Of a stretch of DNA of 64,000 bases, positions 1-11,002 are shown piece after piece. The notes beneath the pieces were generated by a model. That model made no database searches. It was not told where the DNA came from and was given only the letters and a program-made list of their open reading frames with translations. Origin of the DNA: Agelas oroides (lineage: Eukaryota; Porifera; Demospongiae; Agelasida; Agelasidae); assembly GCA_949130485.1 (NCBI GenBank), contig OX422183.1:14653312-14717311 (forward strand), given 5' to 3'. Positions within the stretch are counted from its first letter, which is position 1, and each line of letters starts with the position of its first letter. A program made the position numbers and the translations under genes.

Positions 1-792
1 GGCATTGTTTATGTAGTTACAAGCAAGTTAACACTCCAAAAATAAAGACCAACACATGTATAATGTAGCAGGAATACTGTATAGTAGGAATATTTCTAAT
101 GGGTGCAGATTTTTTTGGACAGACACGCTTCCACAAAAATAAAAACCACATAAAAATGAACTGAGATGGAAAATGATGTCATTATGTTCATACATTGATA
201 CAAACTAGTACCCGTGTGAATGAGAGGCTCACTACGGTCTGTCTGCCCTCTAAATGGCAGCTGTAGAGCAGAATCAGCATGCTTCTATAAAAAATACCAA
301 CAAAGCCGTATGAAATGCTCCAAAGCTATCGAAGTTGAGACGTATTATCCCCATTTTGCTTACTTTGTGACAACCGCCACCCCAGTGGCTTTCAGGCAAC
401 AAATTTGAGGGTCCATTTGCTCAAGAGTGCTTCGAAGTAACTCCAGAGGCAGGCCAACTCTTTGCGCACGCGTCCCAATTGTTGGATAAAAGTTGCGAAG
501 AAATACTATTCCAGGTTTCACAGCAGTACAAGACTGAGTGGACAGTTGAAGCACCCAAAAGTCTGGCCTGTCATTGTGAAAAACGTAGGCGAAGCTCACA
601 AATCTGGTGTTTTTGAAAGAATTCATTCAAAACTGACCTGTTTTTTTTTTTTTGGTTTGTTGTTGGTAATTTGTAACTTTGCATGTACCTGCTTTGTGGT
701 TAGTTTTAAAAATTGTTTTCTTGCTAATTAGAGCACTGGGGTCTATATTTATTCTTAGTAACTTGGCAACACCTGCTACTGGAAATTATTTA
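1..792. other. gene-free left flank
   Basis: I see no supported coding region here. Open frames are short, overlap on both strands and show no recognisable motif. A run of 13 or so T lies near 642-655. Nothing else of note. Confidence 0.5.
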
Positions 793-799
793 CCTCATC

Positions 800-1124
800 A
801 CATCATACATGGTCTAAAACGCTAATGTTCTTCCCAGTGTGAACTTACTGTTGAGTGGCTCTCTCTCTGGTTCATGCACCAATCATACCATGGTCTAAAA
901 CACTAACGTTCTTCCTATAGTGTCAACTTACTGTTGAGTGGCTCTCTCTCTGGTTCATGCACCAATCATACCATGGTCTAAAACACTAACGTTCTTCCTA
1001 TAGTGCCAACTTACTGTTGAGTGGCTCTCTCTCTGGTTCATGCACCAATCATACCATGGTCTAAAACACTAACATTCTTCCTAGTGAGAACTTACTGCTG
1101 AGTGGCTCTCTCTCTGGTTCAAAC
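800..1124. repeat. minisatellite, about 4 copies of a 90 bp unit
   Basis: Four head-to-tail copies of a unit of roughly 85-90 bp, each containing ATGGTCTAAAAC, then GTTCTTCC, then ACTTACTGTTGAGTGG and CTCTCTCTCTGGTTCA. Copies 2 and 3 are almost identical. The first and last copies are more diverged, the usual pattern for arrays spreading by unequal exchange. No open frame runs through it. Confidence 0.85.
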
Positions 1125-1187
1125 ACCTGCATAGAAACATTGAATACCACATAGGGTTTACAAGTTGTGTCAACTAATACATAGTGG

Positions 1188-1648
1188 TAGCCTCATTCCC
1201 AGGCCACCCCTGTTCTTGGGTTTGCCCTCAGTATAATCATGTAGCAGAAGAGCGGCGAAAAACGGAGAAGGCATGGGAACACTTATCACATGAATGATGT
1301 CTGGTGGACGCGAGGTGGATGTAGGGGGGGAGGGGTTCGCATTCAAATACATTAAATAACGTACAAGACTTCCTCATGGATCGCTCCGTCACTAGGTAAG
1401 ACCCCAGACGTTCACAAGATCACAAGTACTCCGCTTGACCGGTAATAAACTCGCTCTCAGGTTTATTGCGTACATACTTGTAGTCAGGCACCCCCACCTC
1501 CCCCATGTCCACCTCACGTCCACCTGACGTCATTCACATGGTAAGTGTTCCTAGACCTTTCCCGTTTTTATTTTGCTGCTCTTCTGCTTGTGATTGTACT
1601 GAACGTAAACCGAATAACAAAAACGGGGGTGGCCTGGGTACAAGGCTA
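1188..1648. mobile_element. MITE, TAGCCTCG family with long inverted repeats
   Basis: The element begins TAGCCTCATTCCCAGG and ends with the inverted complement (GGCCTGGGTACAAGGCTA). The two arms match for well over 100 bp, including a TTATCACATGAATGA-type block and a poly-G tract. Flanking 9 bp are ACATAGTGG and ACATAGTGC, an 8/9 target-site duplication. It is homologous to the elements at 9,080, 13,587 and 17,186. Non-coding; the mobilising transposase is not seen in this window. Confidence 0.85.
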
Positions 1649-2045
1649 ACATAGTGCCCTAATAACGTACTGTAAAGTTCCAAGCAAGTGCCCACCCCCC
1701 AGTTCTGTGTGGTTCTCAGTGTAACTGCTCACTACAACTATTGCCAAATTCTTTTGCATTTCATGGGTACCACCCTGCACGCAGCTCACTTACTACATAG
1801 TAACAATCTGATGTGATTTGGGTACCACAACATCTAACAAGTTTGCACACGTGCTGGTCTGTCTGTTGCAGGATATAGACTCTCGTTCCCAGGCCTCTAC
1901 CCAGAATATATATATCAGGTTTGCACATGCTGGTCAGATAGAGGTAGGGATCACAAGAACAGACCGCTTCATCTGCTAATCAGTCTTGAAGGGACCTCGG
2001 TCTCAAAACGTCCTGTTCTTGTAACAGCTTTTTGCTACGTAGTTA
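1649..2045. other. intergenic spacer
   Basis: No gene or strong repeat recognised. A short TATATATATC tract occurs near 1,907. Confidence 0.4.
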
Positions 2046-4284
2046 ACTAGATGAATGCAGGGCATTGTGGGGCGAGCCTGAGCAAGCAGTATGCCAAGGA
2101 CTACAATTGCGCATGCGCAGTTCATACACACGCGCGCGTACCCCTTCGCACTTGTCGAGGTGTCGAAGTTGGCGTGGCGTTTAGTAAGAAGTAAAGTTGC
2201 TGTTTGCTTACTGTGCCTCATCCAAGTGTAGAAATGACAAAGGCAGCGTTGTACGTTATTCACACAGGAATGACCTCGTAATTGAAAGTCTTCAATTCTT
2301 GGCCAACCCACATCTAGTTTTCTGCTTAGGGGTGAGAAACAATGAATTGGTTTGGAAGAGGCTAACATGCAATTTTTTGTGTACACAATCACCGTTATGG
2401 TTTATCAATTTTTGTTGTAAACAACATGACATTACACTAATAACGATATAAAAGTGATGACATAATATTTCCTGTTTGCATGAGAGCTTACATTGAGTTT
2501 CCATCGACCAAATGAGCTTCAAATGGTAGTTTTTTACACATTGCCAGTGAGTTAGTGGATGTTGGTTGGTTCAGTTTTTCCATTAGGGCTGTGTCATTGC
2601 TATCTCAACACCATTGTTGGTAGCCACAAAAGTTTTCCATTTTTTCTATGACATTTTCTCTGAGAGTTTCTACTCCAGGTTGCTGAACGTTGTGCTGGCT
2701 AGAAAAGTCTATATTTGCATCATCATTGTCTCTGGCAGATTGTGTAGTGGAGACAATTGTGGCAAATGCTTCCCATTCTTGCTTACCTAGGTAGCCTCGT
2801 TCCCAGGCTCTCCCCGCTAAGAAGGGCCCTCCCCCCTCTTAGTGGGGAGAGCCTGGGAACGAGGCTACACCTGGGTACAGTTCACTGAAATCACACAGCT
2901 ATTGCTTGAATTCTTTGTTGTTAAAGATCACCTGACGGATGGTGTCCTTTTCCTCCTTGACGTCGGCTTCTTCTCTTGCGGTCACGGAAGCCATGTACGC
3001 TAATGCGCTATTGGAAGCCCTACATACTTCATGCGACCAAGCGCGGCGCGCGGGTGATTCTCTTGCGGTCACGGAAGCCATGTACGCGAATGCGAAGCCC
3101 TACATACTTCATGCGACCAAGCGCGGCGCGCGGGTGACGGTCGTACGATAATAATAATTGGGGCGAGCCTGAGCGAGCCCCACATAGACGGTACAACTGG
3201 GAGATTTCATATATGTATTATCATTATTATCATTATTATCATTATCGTACGACCGTCACCCGCGCGCCGCGCTTGGTCGCACGAAGTATGTAGGGCTTCG
3301 CATTCGCATACATGGCTTCCGTGACCGCAAGAGAATCACCCGCGCGCCGCGCTTGGTCGCATGAAGTATGTAGGGCTTCCAATAGCGCATTAGCATACAT
3401 GGCTTCCGTGACCGCAAGAGAAGAAGCCGACGTCAAGGAGGAAAAGGACTCCATCCGTCAGGTGATCTTTAATTCCCAGGCTCTCCCCACTAAGAGGGGG
3501 GAGGGCCCTTCTTAGCGGGGAGAGCCTGGGAACGAGGCTACCCAGGTAAGCAAGAATGGGAAGCATTTGCCACAATTGTCTCCACTACACAATCTGCCAG
3601 AGACAATGATGATGCAAATATAGACTTTTCTAGCCAGCACGACGTTCAGCAACCTGGAGTAGAAACTCTCAGAGAAAATGTCATAGAAAAAAATGGAAAA
3701 CTTTTGTGGCTACCAACAATGGTGTTGAGATAGCAATGACACAGCCCTAATGGAAAAACTGAACCAACCAACATCCACTAACTCACTGGCAATGTGTAAA
3801 AAAAACTACCATTTGAAGCTCATTTGGTTGATAGAAACTCCAATGTAAGCTCTCATGCAAACAGGAAATATTATGTCATCACTTTTATATCGTTATTAGT
3901 GTAATGTCATGTTGTTTACAACAAAAATTGATAAACCATAACGGTGATTGTGTACACAAAAAATTGCATGTTAGCCTCTTCCAAACCAATTCATTGTTTC
4001 TCACCCCTAAGCAGAAAACTAGATGTGGGTTGGCCAAGAATTGAAGACTTTCAATTACGAGGTCATTCCTGTGTGAATAATGTACAACGCTGCCTTTGTC
4101 ATTTCTACACTTGGATGAGGCACAGTAAGCAAACAGCAACTTTACTTCTTACTAAACGCCACGCCAACTTCGACACAAGTGCGAAGGGGTACGCGCGCGT
4201 GTGTACGAACTGCGCATGCGCAATTGTAGTCCTTGGCATACTGCTTGCTCAGGCTCGCCCCACAATGCCCTGCATTCCTCTAGT
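2046..4284. mobile_element. 2.2 kb foldback element, two 1.1 kb inverted arms
   Basis: The left arm (2,046-3,152) is repeated in reverse complement as the right arm (about 3,236-4,284) with only scattered differences. The spacer of about 80 bp holds ATTATC repeats and a unit GGGGCGAGCCTGAGCGAGCC. Both arms carry the same nested TAGCCTCG MITE (2,792-2,867 and 3,471-3,540) and the same internal direct duplication (GTCACGGAAGCCATGTACGC appears twice per arm). Mirrored open frames of 118-129 codons are a by-product of the symmetry and match nothing I know. Near the outer ends the motif GGGGCGAGCCTGAGCAAGC recurs. A transcript through this region would fold into a very long hairpin. Superfamily not identified. 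Confidence 0.85.
2792..2867. mobile_element. short TAGCCTCG MITE nested in left arm
   Basis: A 76 bp near-perfect palindrome from TAGCCTCGTTCCCAGGCTCT to its complement, centred on GGGCCC. The right-arm counterpart at 3,471-3,540 lacks its outer TAGCCTCG end. The insertion therefore probably predates the inverted duplication, with later loss in one arm. No clean 9 bp target duplication is visible. Confidence 0.75.
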
Positions 4285-4348
4285 AATAATACATATATGA
4301 AATCTCCCAGCTGTACCGTCTATGTGGGGCTCGCTCAGGCTCGCCCCA
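4285..4348. repeat. inverted copy of the foldback spacer unit
   Basis: About 60 bp (ACATATATGAAATCTCCCAG through GGGGCTCGCTCAGGCTCGCC) is the reverse complement of 3,160-3,222 in the centre of the palindrome. The spacer unit is thus present once in the middle and once just outside the right arm, suggesting nested or templated copying. Confidence 0.7.
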
Positions 4349-4467
4349 ATAATCTATCGCTCAACAATCAGACTGTCCGACTGAATTGACAACATAGCAA
4401 TGAGCCTCTATATATCAAATCAAGTTTACACATGCTGGTCTGTCTGTTGTTTTCCACTGGCTCTCTC

Positions 4468-4783
4468 TAGTCTCATCCCCAGACCCCACCTCTAGGAGAA
4501 ACGGTCTGGTGAACCAAGTCGAATTTCTTGGGCTAGTGCACACTTTTGCGATAGCATCACCTAGCAACGTTCAAAACATTTTACGCTAACCAGCTCAAAA
4601 AAGTACGGATACCCAAGTAGAGATCTAAAACTTTTACTGTTGTAAAGAAAGTGCTACGTAATAGTTACCGATCTCGCAATCTCATTGGTCCTTACCACTT
4701 TTGGGTAATAAGCCCAAGAAATTGGACTTTGTTCACCAGACTGTTTCTTGCTGGGAGGCGCACGTGGGCTGGGCACAAGACCA
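4468..4783. mobile_element. MITE, TAGTCTCG family
   Basis: It starts TAGTCTCATCCCCAGACC and ends GGGCACAAGACCA, with inner inverted arms CAGACTGTTTC / GAAACGGTCTG and the pair TTTCTTGGGC / GCCCAAGAAA. Flanks GGCTCTCTC and AGCTCTCTC agree at 8 of 9 bases. The closest relative in the window is 20,378-20,678. Confidence 0.75.
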
Positions 4784-4785
4784 AG

Positions 4786-5040
4786 CTCTCTCATTCCCAG
4801 GGCCTCTGCCCAGGTTTTATCAGCAGCAGATGGAATATGGGGGAGGCCTGGGAATGAGGTTAAATAAGACTATACCACACAGTTAACCTCTCGTTCTCAA
4901 ATCTTGGATTGCTGTGCCACATTTTGTCTGCTGCTGATAAAATCTGGGCAGAGGCCCTGAGAAATTAAATTTGAGAGAGCTAGTGGAAACAGCCGATTGT
5001 GAAGCGTGTGTGAACTCATTCCCAGGCCTCCCCCACAGTG
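4786..5040. repeat. inverted repeat block
   Basis: CAGGGCCTCTGCCCAG plus TTTATCAGCAGCAGA near 4,796-4,832 recur inverted near 4,926-4,962. AGGCCTGGGAATGAGG at about 4,846 pairs with CTCATTCCCAGGCCTC at about 5,015. This looks like a rearranged or nested member of the same MITE group. Confidence 0.6.
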
Positions 5041-7461
5041 AAAAGCAAAGCACGGGTGAAGCGATGTCAATTTGGTAACCAGTAACTTAATTTTGTACTA
5101 AGTAGATCTAAAATTTGGGGATGGACACTTGCACAAGGACAGGTGAACCATTCTTTCTTTCTTGTTTGAACTGCAAGCACCCATGGGTGTTTGCATAGGC
5201 AATACAGTAATAGAGTAGAACATGTACGTAATGTACGAAGACAATAATCATATCGTTGGTCTATTGTCTTCACTAATGAGAGCATGTACAACTATATACT
5301 TAGTTTTTGTACATGTTGAACTATATTGTTTAATGATTAGAACCTGAGTCAATCATCTGATATTTCAGCTGTGTTGTCTGTGTATTGTCTAGAATTCTAG
5401 AACATTCTTAGGCACACAGTATATATTTCTGTACACACTTCACTGGAGAGAGCCACAGTTACAGTCTTGAATCTCCATCACTGAGAACAGCTAGCTGCAG
5501 TTGCTTGCTGCCTGCGCATGTATGTTGCGTGCCGGTGTCTGGGATCCCGAATACAGTACAGTGTATTCATGGAGGTGAGCCTAAGTGGGTGCTATGTATA
5601 TATATTTTTAACTACAGCTAGTCAGGCAGAGGTTCACAACAGCTGGTGTAATGAGTAGCAGCTAGATCCAAGACTCAAATACAGTCATTTATCCTGTGCA
5701 TGAGCCGAGTTACGTACTACCATAAAGCATGTGCAAGTTTTATTATGCGAATTATGCGAGGTAATATCAGGTTGCATAAATTTGTATCGCACTAATAGTT
5801 CCACATAATAATTACACTTCTTCAACCACACCCACTTCAAGCCATACGGATGTCCGTTCGAAGCTTGAGACTTTGCACTTCAATCAACGTTCTTCAACAC
5901 CTCAAATTGTGCATGTATATGGTGCTGGTGATGGCTTTGCTTCATTACTTCCAATCTACAGCCTCCTTGCCAACAGCCAAAAAAAAAAGGCTTGGAGATA
6001 CCATGACACAGTCAGCAAATGCAGCCATTCTACGTGAGGTACAACAAGCAATTAACTTACTTACGCTTTCTCGGCACAACCAAGAAAGTGCTCAATGGTC
6101 ACCAGACCCTTTTCCTCATGAGAGGGTGGGGTCTGGGCACAAGACTAGCTGTTAGCTGTGGAAACGAGTCATATATACAACACAAACAGCCCTAGCGCTA
6201 GCCCGGTGACTGTCGTCAGAATTTATTCACATACGTATGCGTGTGCTGTGTATACTAAGCCACGGTTACTATTTAATTTCGCTCAGAGCTTCTGATTGTG
6301 TGGCGACTATTTGAGGGCAGCGTCTATTCCAGTACTTACAAAACAAAAAACATTGTGTGGAGGTTTCTCTGTCTCATCCCTATCATACTTTTCGAGCCAA
6401 ACAATATCTTACCCCATTTTCAGCTAGTTCACCATCGTGCGTCACAGCATCTTGAGAACAAGTGACTCCTGTACTTGGTCTCCGTCTACATTCAGGGAGA
6501 AGCATTGTTTTGTACAATGGCTGTGGCACAATTTTAGACACAAGAAAGATGTGCTAGTAGCATGACATCCCCTATTACACAGGCTTCTTTGTAAATGGTG
6601 TATCTGTTGATTGACTCACCCTTCTTCTTCAGTTTCTCTGTGAGTGTTTGCAGTTTGTTTCATCTTGGTGCATTTTCCTACATGCACATAAGAAGAGAGT
6701 GAATTGTTCTGTCAGCTATAGCTACCTCAAATGTGTCCAACTCTTTCAAACACCTCCATGCTAGTGGTAGCTGAATCTACCTCTTATCCGTTTGTAAAAT
6801 ACAGCCCACTCTAATAAAACCAACCAAGTACGACATTAGTCCCCAAGTTTCCCATGCAGAAAATGCTTCTTTGAATGATGCTTTGATTTTTACATTCTCT
6901 GAGATTGCAAAGCCATTTTGAGTCAATTAAATTTTTGTTCTAGAATGATATTTGAATGATATGCAGTTGTTTGTACACGAAACAAAGAAAATCTACTCTG
7001 AAATTTGGGGAGGGAAACTTAGGTGGGCGGGATTTCCCTCCTTCCTGTATGAAACCCTGAATGTAACACAAGAAACATTGACACATACTGAAGCCACCAC
7101 ATATGAACATTGTCACATACTGTGTCTGTAGCACAGTAGTACTATCACCACACACAGTACTGTCAGGACCACTGCTATCAGGACCACAGGGACTGTGTAA
7201 AGAAAGAAGGGAACCATTAACACATGTTGTCATACGTACATGCAATGTTACACGGGATACTGGAAAATGTGGAAGAATAGAATAGCAGAATAATGGAAGA
7301 ACGGAACAGCTAGTGGAATACAAATACTAGACTATACATGCACAGAGAATGCCCCGCGCACATGTCTTGGAAGCTACTACACCTGAACTTCAGTTTAGAT
7401 TGGCAGTTGGTAGCACATACGTTTGCCTTGGAGCTAGGGTTCACAGATTGGTGCTGTACTA
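5041..7461. other. gene-free interval
   Basis: No coding region is supported. The longest frame (5,850-6,155, about 100 codons) has biased, motif-free composition. ACCAGACCCTTTTCC near 6,102 is a lone MITE-end-like fragment. Otherwise I see unique AT-rich sequence. Confidence 0.4.
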
Positions 7462-7592
7462 GTACACTAAAGTTGGATCATGCTCTGAAAGTCTAACTGA
7501 TCCAATGCTGTTGTGGGATAAGATTCTTGCAGGCAAAAGATTTCGTGTAGTGAGAAAGGATGTTGCCGATCTGTCCACTACTGTTTACCTGG
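7462..7592 (+). CDS. possible isolated coding exon
   Basis: An open stretch ending in a good donor (TACCTGG|GTAAGA) reads a charged, protein-like sequence ending KRFRVVRKDVADLSTTVYLG. It could begin after the AG at 7,460-7,461 or after TTCTTGCAG at 7,532; the latter gives a 60-nt phase 1-1 exon. No partner exons were recognised nearby and I cannot name a family. It could equally be a chance open frame. Confidence 0.25.
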
Positions 7593-8189
7593 GTAAGAAC
7601 AAGAGTACTAATCTTATAACACAGGCTTTGATCTGCTAGTATATAGATATGCATGATCAACATTACACTGTTGTCCTAAAAGCTTGACGGCCTACCTCAA
7701 CATGAAACAATAAGTTAAGTTCAGTAGTGAACCCTCGCCAGCAAGAATCTATAGCTCACAACAGCGTGTAACCTCGGGATATAGGACTGGTCTCGGCAAA
7801 GAGGGTGTGACTTGCATACTGTGCAAATGCACATTCTTGGAATTTTTATTTTGTTGTTCCGGTGTTCTGTTATTCTGTGTTTTCCAATATCCCATGCTAC
7901 ACATGTGGTTGTCATGTGGGGTGAATGCTGCACTTGTGATAAAGTTTTTATGGGATGGCAAGTGCCTTGATGAGGTATACATAGCATGGCCGTAGCAAGT
8001 GGTCAGGCTGGTTGCAGGGTTTTGGCTCAACCACTTTTTCGTGGACACATGCATGTGCGCTTTGAAAACATGTGAAGTCGTACTTATAAAAACTAGTAAG
8101 CCAAGCCATCTGGGAAAATGGCTGCCCACCATTGTGCAAATTTCATTGACAAAAAGGTAACATTGCGTTAGGATTTTTAGCCATTTCAG

Positions 8190-8575
8190 TTTACTCGATG
8201 GACATTCCTTACTACAACAAAGCTTGTGTTGCCAGCGGCATGTGCGCGCAGCAAAGTTCATATGCGGAATCTGAAATTACTAGCCTCATTTCCCAAGCCT
8301 CGTCCAGCTTTCCATCATTTGCAGTACATACTTCTAGCGATGAATTGCTATGAATTGCAGAACTTATGAGATTTGGGGCCTAAAAATGGCCTCAGAAGCG
8401 ATCTTCTAGTGTCTAATTCAAAAAAATTTTCCTGGGGGAGCATGCCCCCAGACCCCCCTAGATACTACCTGCATGCAGTATGTACACTTTGGCCACACCA
8501 CCCTGAAATAGCTTGCTACGGCCCTGCATAGCACTACTCTGGTTATCATGGTGGAGAGCTTGTTGTTATTATAGC
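8190..8575. repeat. segmental duplicate copy 1 (partner 9,462-9,833)
   Basis: About 375 bp, from ACTCGATGGACATTCCTTAC to TGGTTATCATGGTGGAGAGC, is repeated at 9,462-9,833 with a few percent difference. It continues here into TTGTTGTTATTATAGC, whereas the second copy continues into a MITE end, marking a rearrangement junction. Confidence 0.85.
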
Positions 8576-9079
8576 GGGGCATCATGCACATGTCACTAGA
8601 CAATGAGTTTCTGTATGTGGGTGCATCATAAAGCGAAATAGTTTGGGCCAGGAGGAAAGTGACAGGTAAGTCATTGTCAAAACGTAGCACGTGACATTGG
8701 GAACAGCATTGTCATGCATAACCAAAATTATCACAATTATAACCACCTAAAATTGATACACTACTGAAGCACATCATGACTAATCTACGTACACAAAAAA
8801 AGTTAGTCATACCCCCAGACAATCCATCATTGCATGACAGATCAACTAGATTTTGCGATTAGCTTAAATTTATTCATACTTCAGAAATGTCCACATCAGC
8901 AAGCACTGTACACAACCATATATGGTAATTTCAAGCAGACCAGATAAGTACCTGTAATAGCTGCAGGCAGTGTGGAATCAGGTGGTTTGGAGGTTGGTGG
9001 TTGGCCTGCATTGGAAAGAGCATGGTATAACATGAAACTAATTGTGGGACAAGCCCTAGCAAGCAGTATATGCTGATTA

Positions 9080-9374
9080 TAGCCTCATTCCCAGGCCTCC
9101 TCCGTTTTTTGTTCTTTGGTTTGTGTTCAGTATAATACACTATTGTTGTATACACTGGCTATTGTTGGAGTGCTTGATGATGAAGTCTAGCACGTTGTTT
9201 GAATGTGGACCCCTCCTTCCCTATATGCACCTCGCATCCACCAGACGTCATTCACGTGATAGGTGTTCCCAGGCCTTCCCTGTTTTTCGTACTCTTCCGC
9301 TTCCGTGTACTATACTGAACGCAAACCGAAGAACAAAAAAAAAAAAAAATGGGGGAGGCCTGGGAACGAGGCTA
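9080..9374. mobile_element. MITE, TAGCCTCG family
   Basis: A 295 bp element with long inverted arms (CCTCCTCCGTTTTTTGTTCT at the left, mirrored at the right). The flanks are a perfect 9 bp direct repeat, TGCTGATTA, on both sides. The arms contain a poly-A run of 13 at about 9,337. Non-coding. Confidence 0.9.
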
Positions 9375-10200
9375 TGCTGATTATAAGCAGAGGTTTGTGT
9401 AGTGAGTATAGCAGTCTCCTGATCTCTATAGTCTGAAGTGCTCCACAGGTGCAATGAAGTTAGAGCTTACTCGATGGACATTCCTTACTACAACAAAGCT
9501 CGTGTTGCCAGCGGCATGTGCGCACAGCAAAGTTCATACGCGGAATCTGAAATTACTAGCCTCGTTTCCCAAGCCTCGTCCAGCTTTCCATCATTTGCAG
9601 TACATACTTCTAGCGATGAATTGCTATGAATTGCAGAACTTATGAGATTTGGGGCCTAAAAATGGCCTCAGAAGCGATCTTCTAGTGTCTAATTCAACAA
9701 AATTTTCCTGGGGGAGCATGCCCCCAGACCCCCCTAGATACTACATGCAGTATGTACACTTTGGCCACACCACCCTGAAATAGCTTGCTATGGCCCTGCA
9801 TAGCACTACTCTGGTTATCATGGTGGAGAGCTCATTCCCAGGCCTCCTCCGTTTTTTTTTTGTTCTTTGATTTGCGTTCAGTATAATACACTATTGTTGT
9901 ATACACTGGCTATTGTTGGAGTGCTTCATGATGAAGTCTAGCACGTTATTTGAATGTGGACCCCTCCTTCCCTATATGCACCTCGCATCCACCAGACATC
10001 ATTCACATGATAGGTGTTCCCAGGCCTTCCCCGTTTTTCGTACTCTTCCGCTTCCGTGTACTATACTGAATGCAAACCGAAGAACAAATAAAAAAACAGG
10101 GGAGGCCTGGGAACAAGGCTATGCTGATTATAAGCAGAGGTTTGTGTAGTGAGTAGCAGTAACTTATGTCTGAAGTGCTCCACAGGTGCAATGAAGTTAG
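9084..10200. repeat. tandem duplication, period about 747 bp
   Basis: 9,084-9,475 (MITE plus the downstream TGCTGATTATAAGCAGAGG and CTCCACAGGTGCAATGAAG) recurs at 9,831-10,200. The stretch between them is the copy of 8,190-8,575. The second MITE (9,829-10,121) has lost its TAGC terminus at the junction with GGTGGAGAG. This records unequal exchange involving the MITE. Confidence 0.8.
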
Positions 10201-10655
10201 AGCAAGAATCAGATGTTATCAGGTAAAATAGAGGAAAGTGAAAAGTTGGCAGCCTCATTCCCGGGGGGAGGCTCCCCCACTTCAGAACATGAATACGCAG
10301 GGAGAGACTGGTACCTTTTCTCACGTGTGCATGACATAATTGGAACAATTTTCTGAACAGAAAGGCAATGTTTTTCACACTGTAAGCGTAGCTAGAGAGA
10401 GTTGGTAGTCACATTGGATTATCTGCCCCCCCATGTAAGGTCAAATGTACGTCACGTTTTTGGTCCCTGGGGGTCCACCGCAAGCTACAGGCACACATGA
10501 TCTCCATCGCTGCTGAGTAAATGGCGAGCAAGCTCAATACTAGATATAGTGCTACTCAGCATGTGAGTGTAAGGGAGAGTGTTAAGTGGATGCCACAGCA
10601 GGAGAGTGCTTTTGTATAACTATCTCCGGTGCTTTTGGACTAGCATCACTATATA

Positions 10656-11002
10656 TAGTCTCGTTCCCAGACCCTCCTCCAAAGAGGAAAGGAGGGTCTG
10701 GCGAATATAGTACAGCCTCACACCATGGGCTAGCCATTGCTATGGATTCCGCTAAAAGCGAAGCCTTTGAAGTCGCTTGCTGGGCTTCAGTAAATTGGAA
10801 GTGTGCTAAGTAGGTCTGTAAAGGTGTGATGAGTAAAGCTAAGTGGTTTGCGGTAAGGAAGCCAGTACAGGTGAAATAATTGCCAAATCAGCCAATCAGA
10901 TTGTGCCGCCGAAATTCCGCGGAGGTACAAAAATTTTGTACTATATTCACCAGACCCCCCTTTCCTCTTGGAGGGTTGAAGGGGGGTCTGGGGACGAGAC
11001 TA
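10656..11002. mobile_element. MITE, TAGTCTCG family
   Basis: It starts TAGTCTCGTTCCCAGACCC and ends GGTCTGGGGACGAGACTA, with inner mirrored blocks AAAGAGGAAAGGAGG and CCCTTTCCTCTTGGA. The 9 bp flanks are CACTATATA on both sides (perfect). 347 bp, non-coding. Confidence 0.9.

Noticed and set aside
800..1124. Regularly repeated units considered as a CRISPR array
   Set aside because: The whole 90 bp unit repeats with no unique spacers, and the genome is eukaryotic.
2003..4300. Mirrored open frames of 118-129 codons in the palindrome arms
   Set aside because: They exist twice only because the arms are inverted copies; no motif and the last part runs into unrelated flank.
6940..7323. Minus-strand frame of 127 codons with several cysteines
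   Set aside because: Low-complexity, repeat-like tail (GFIQEGGKSRPPKFPS) and no splice or domain support.
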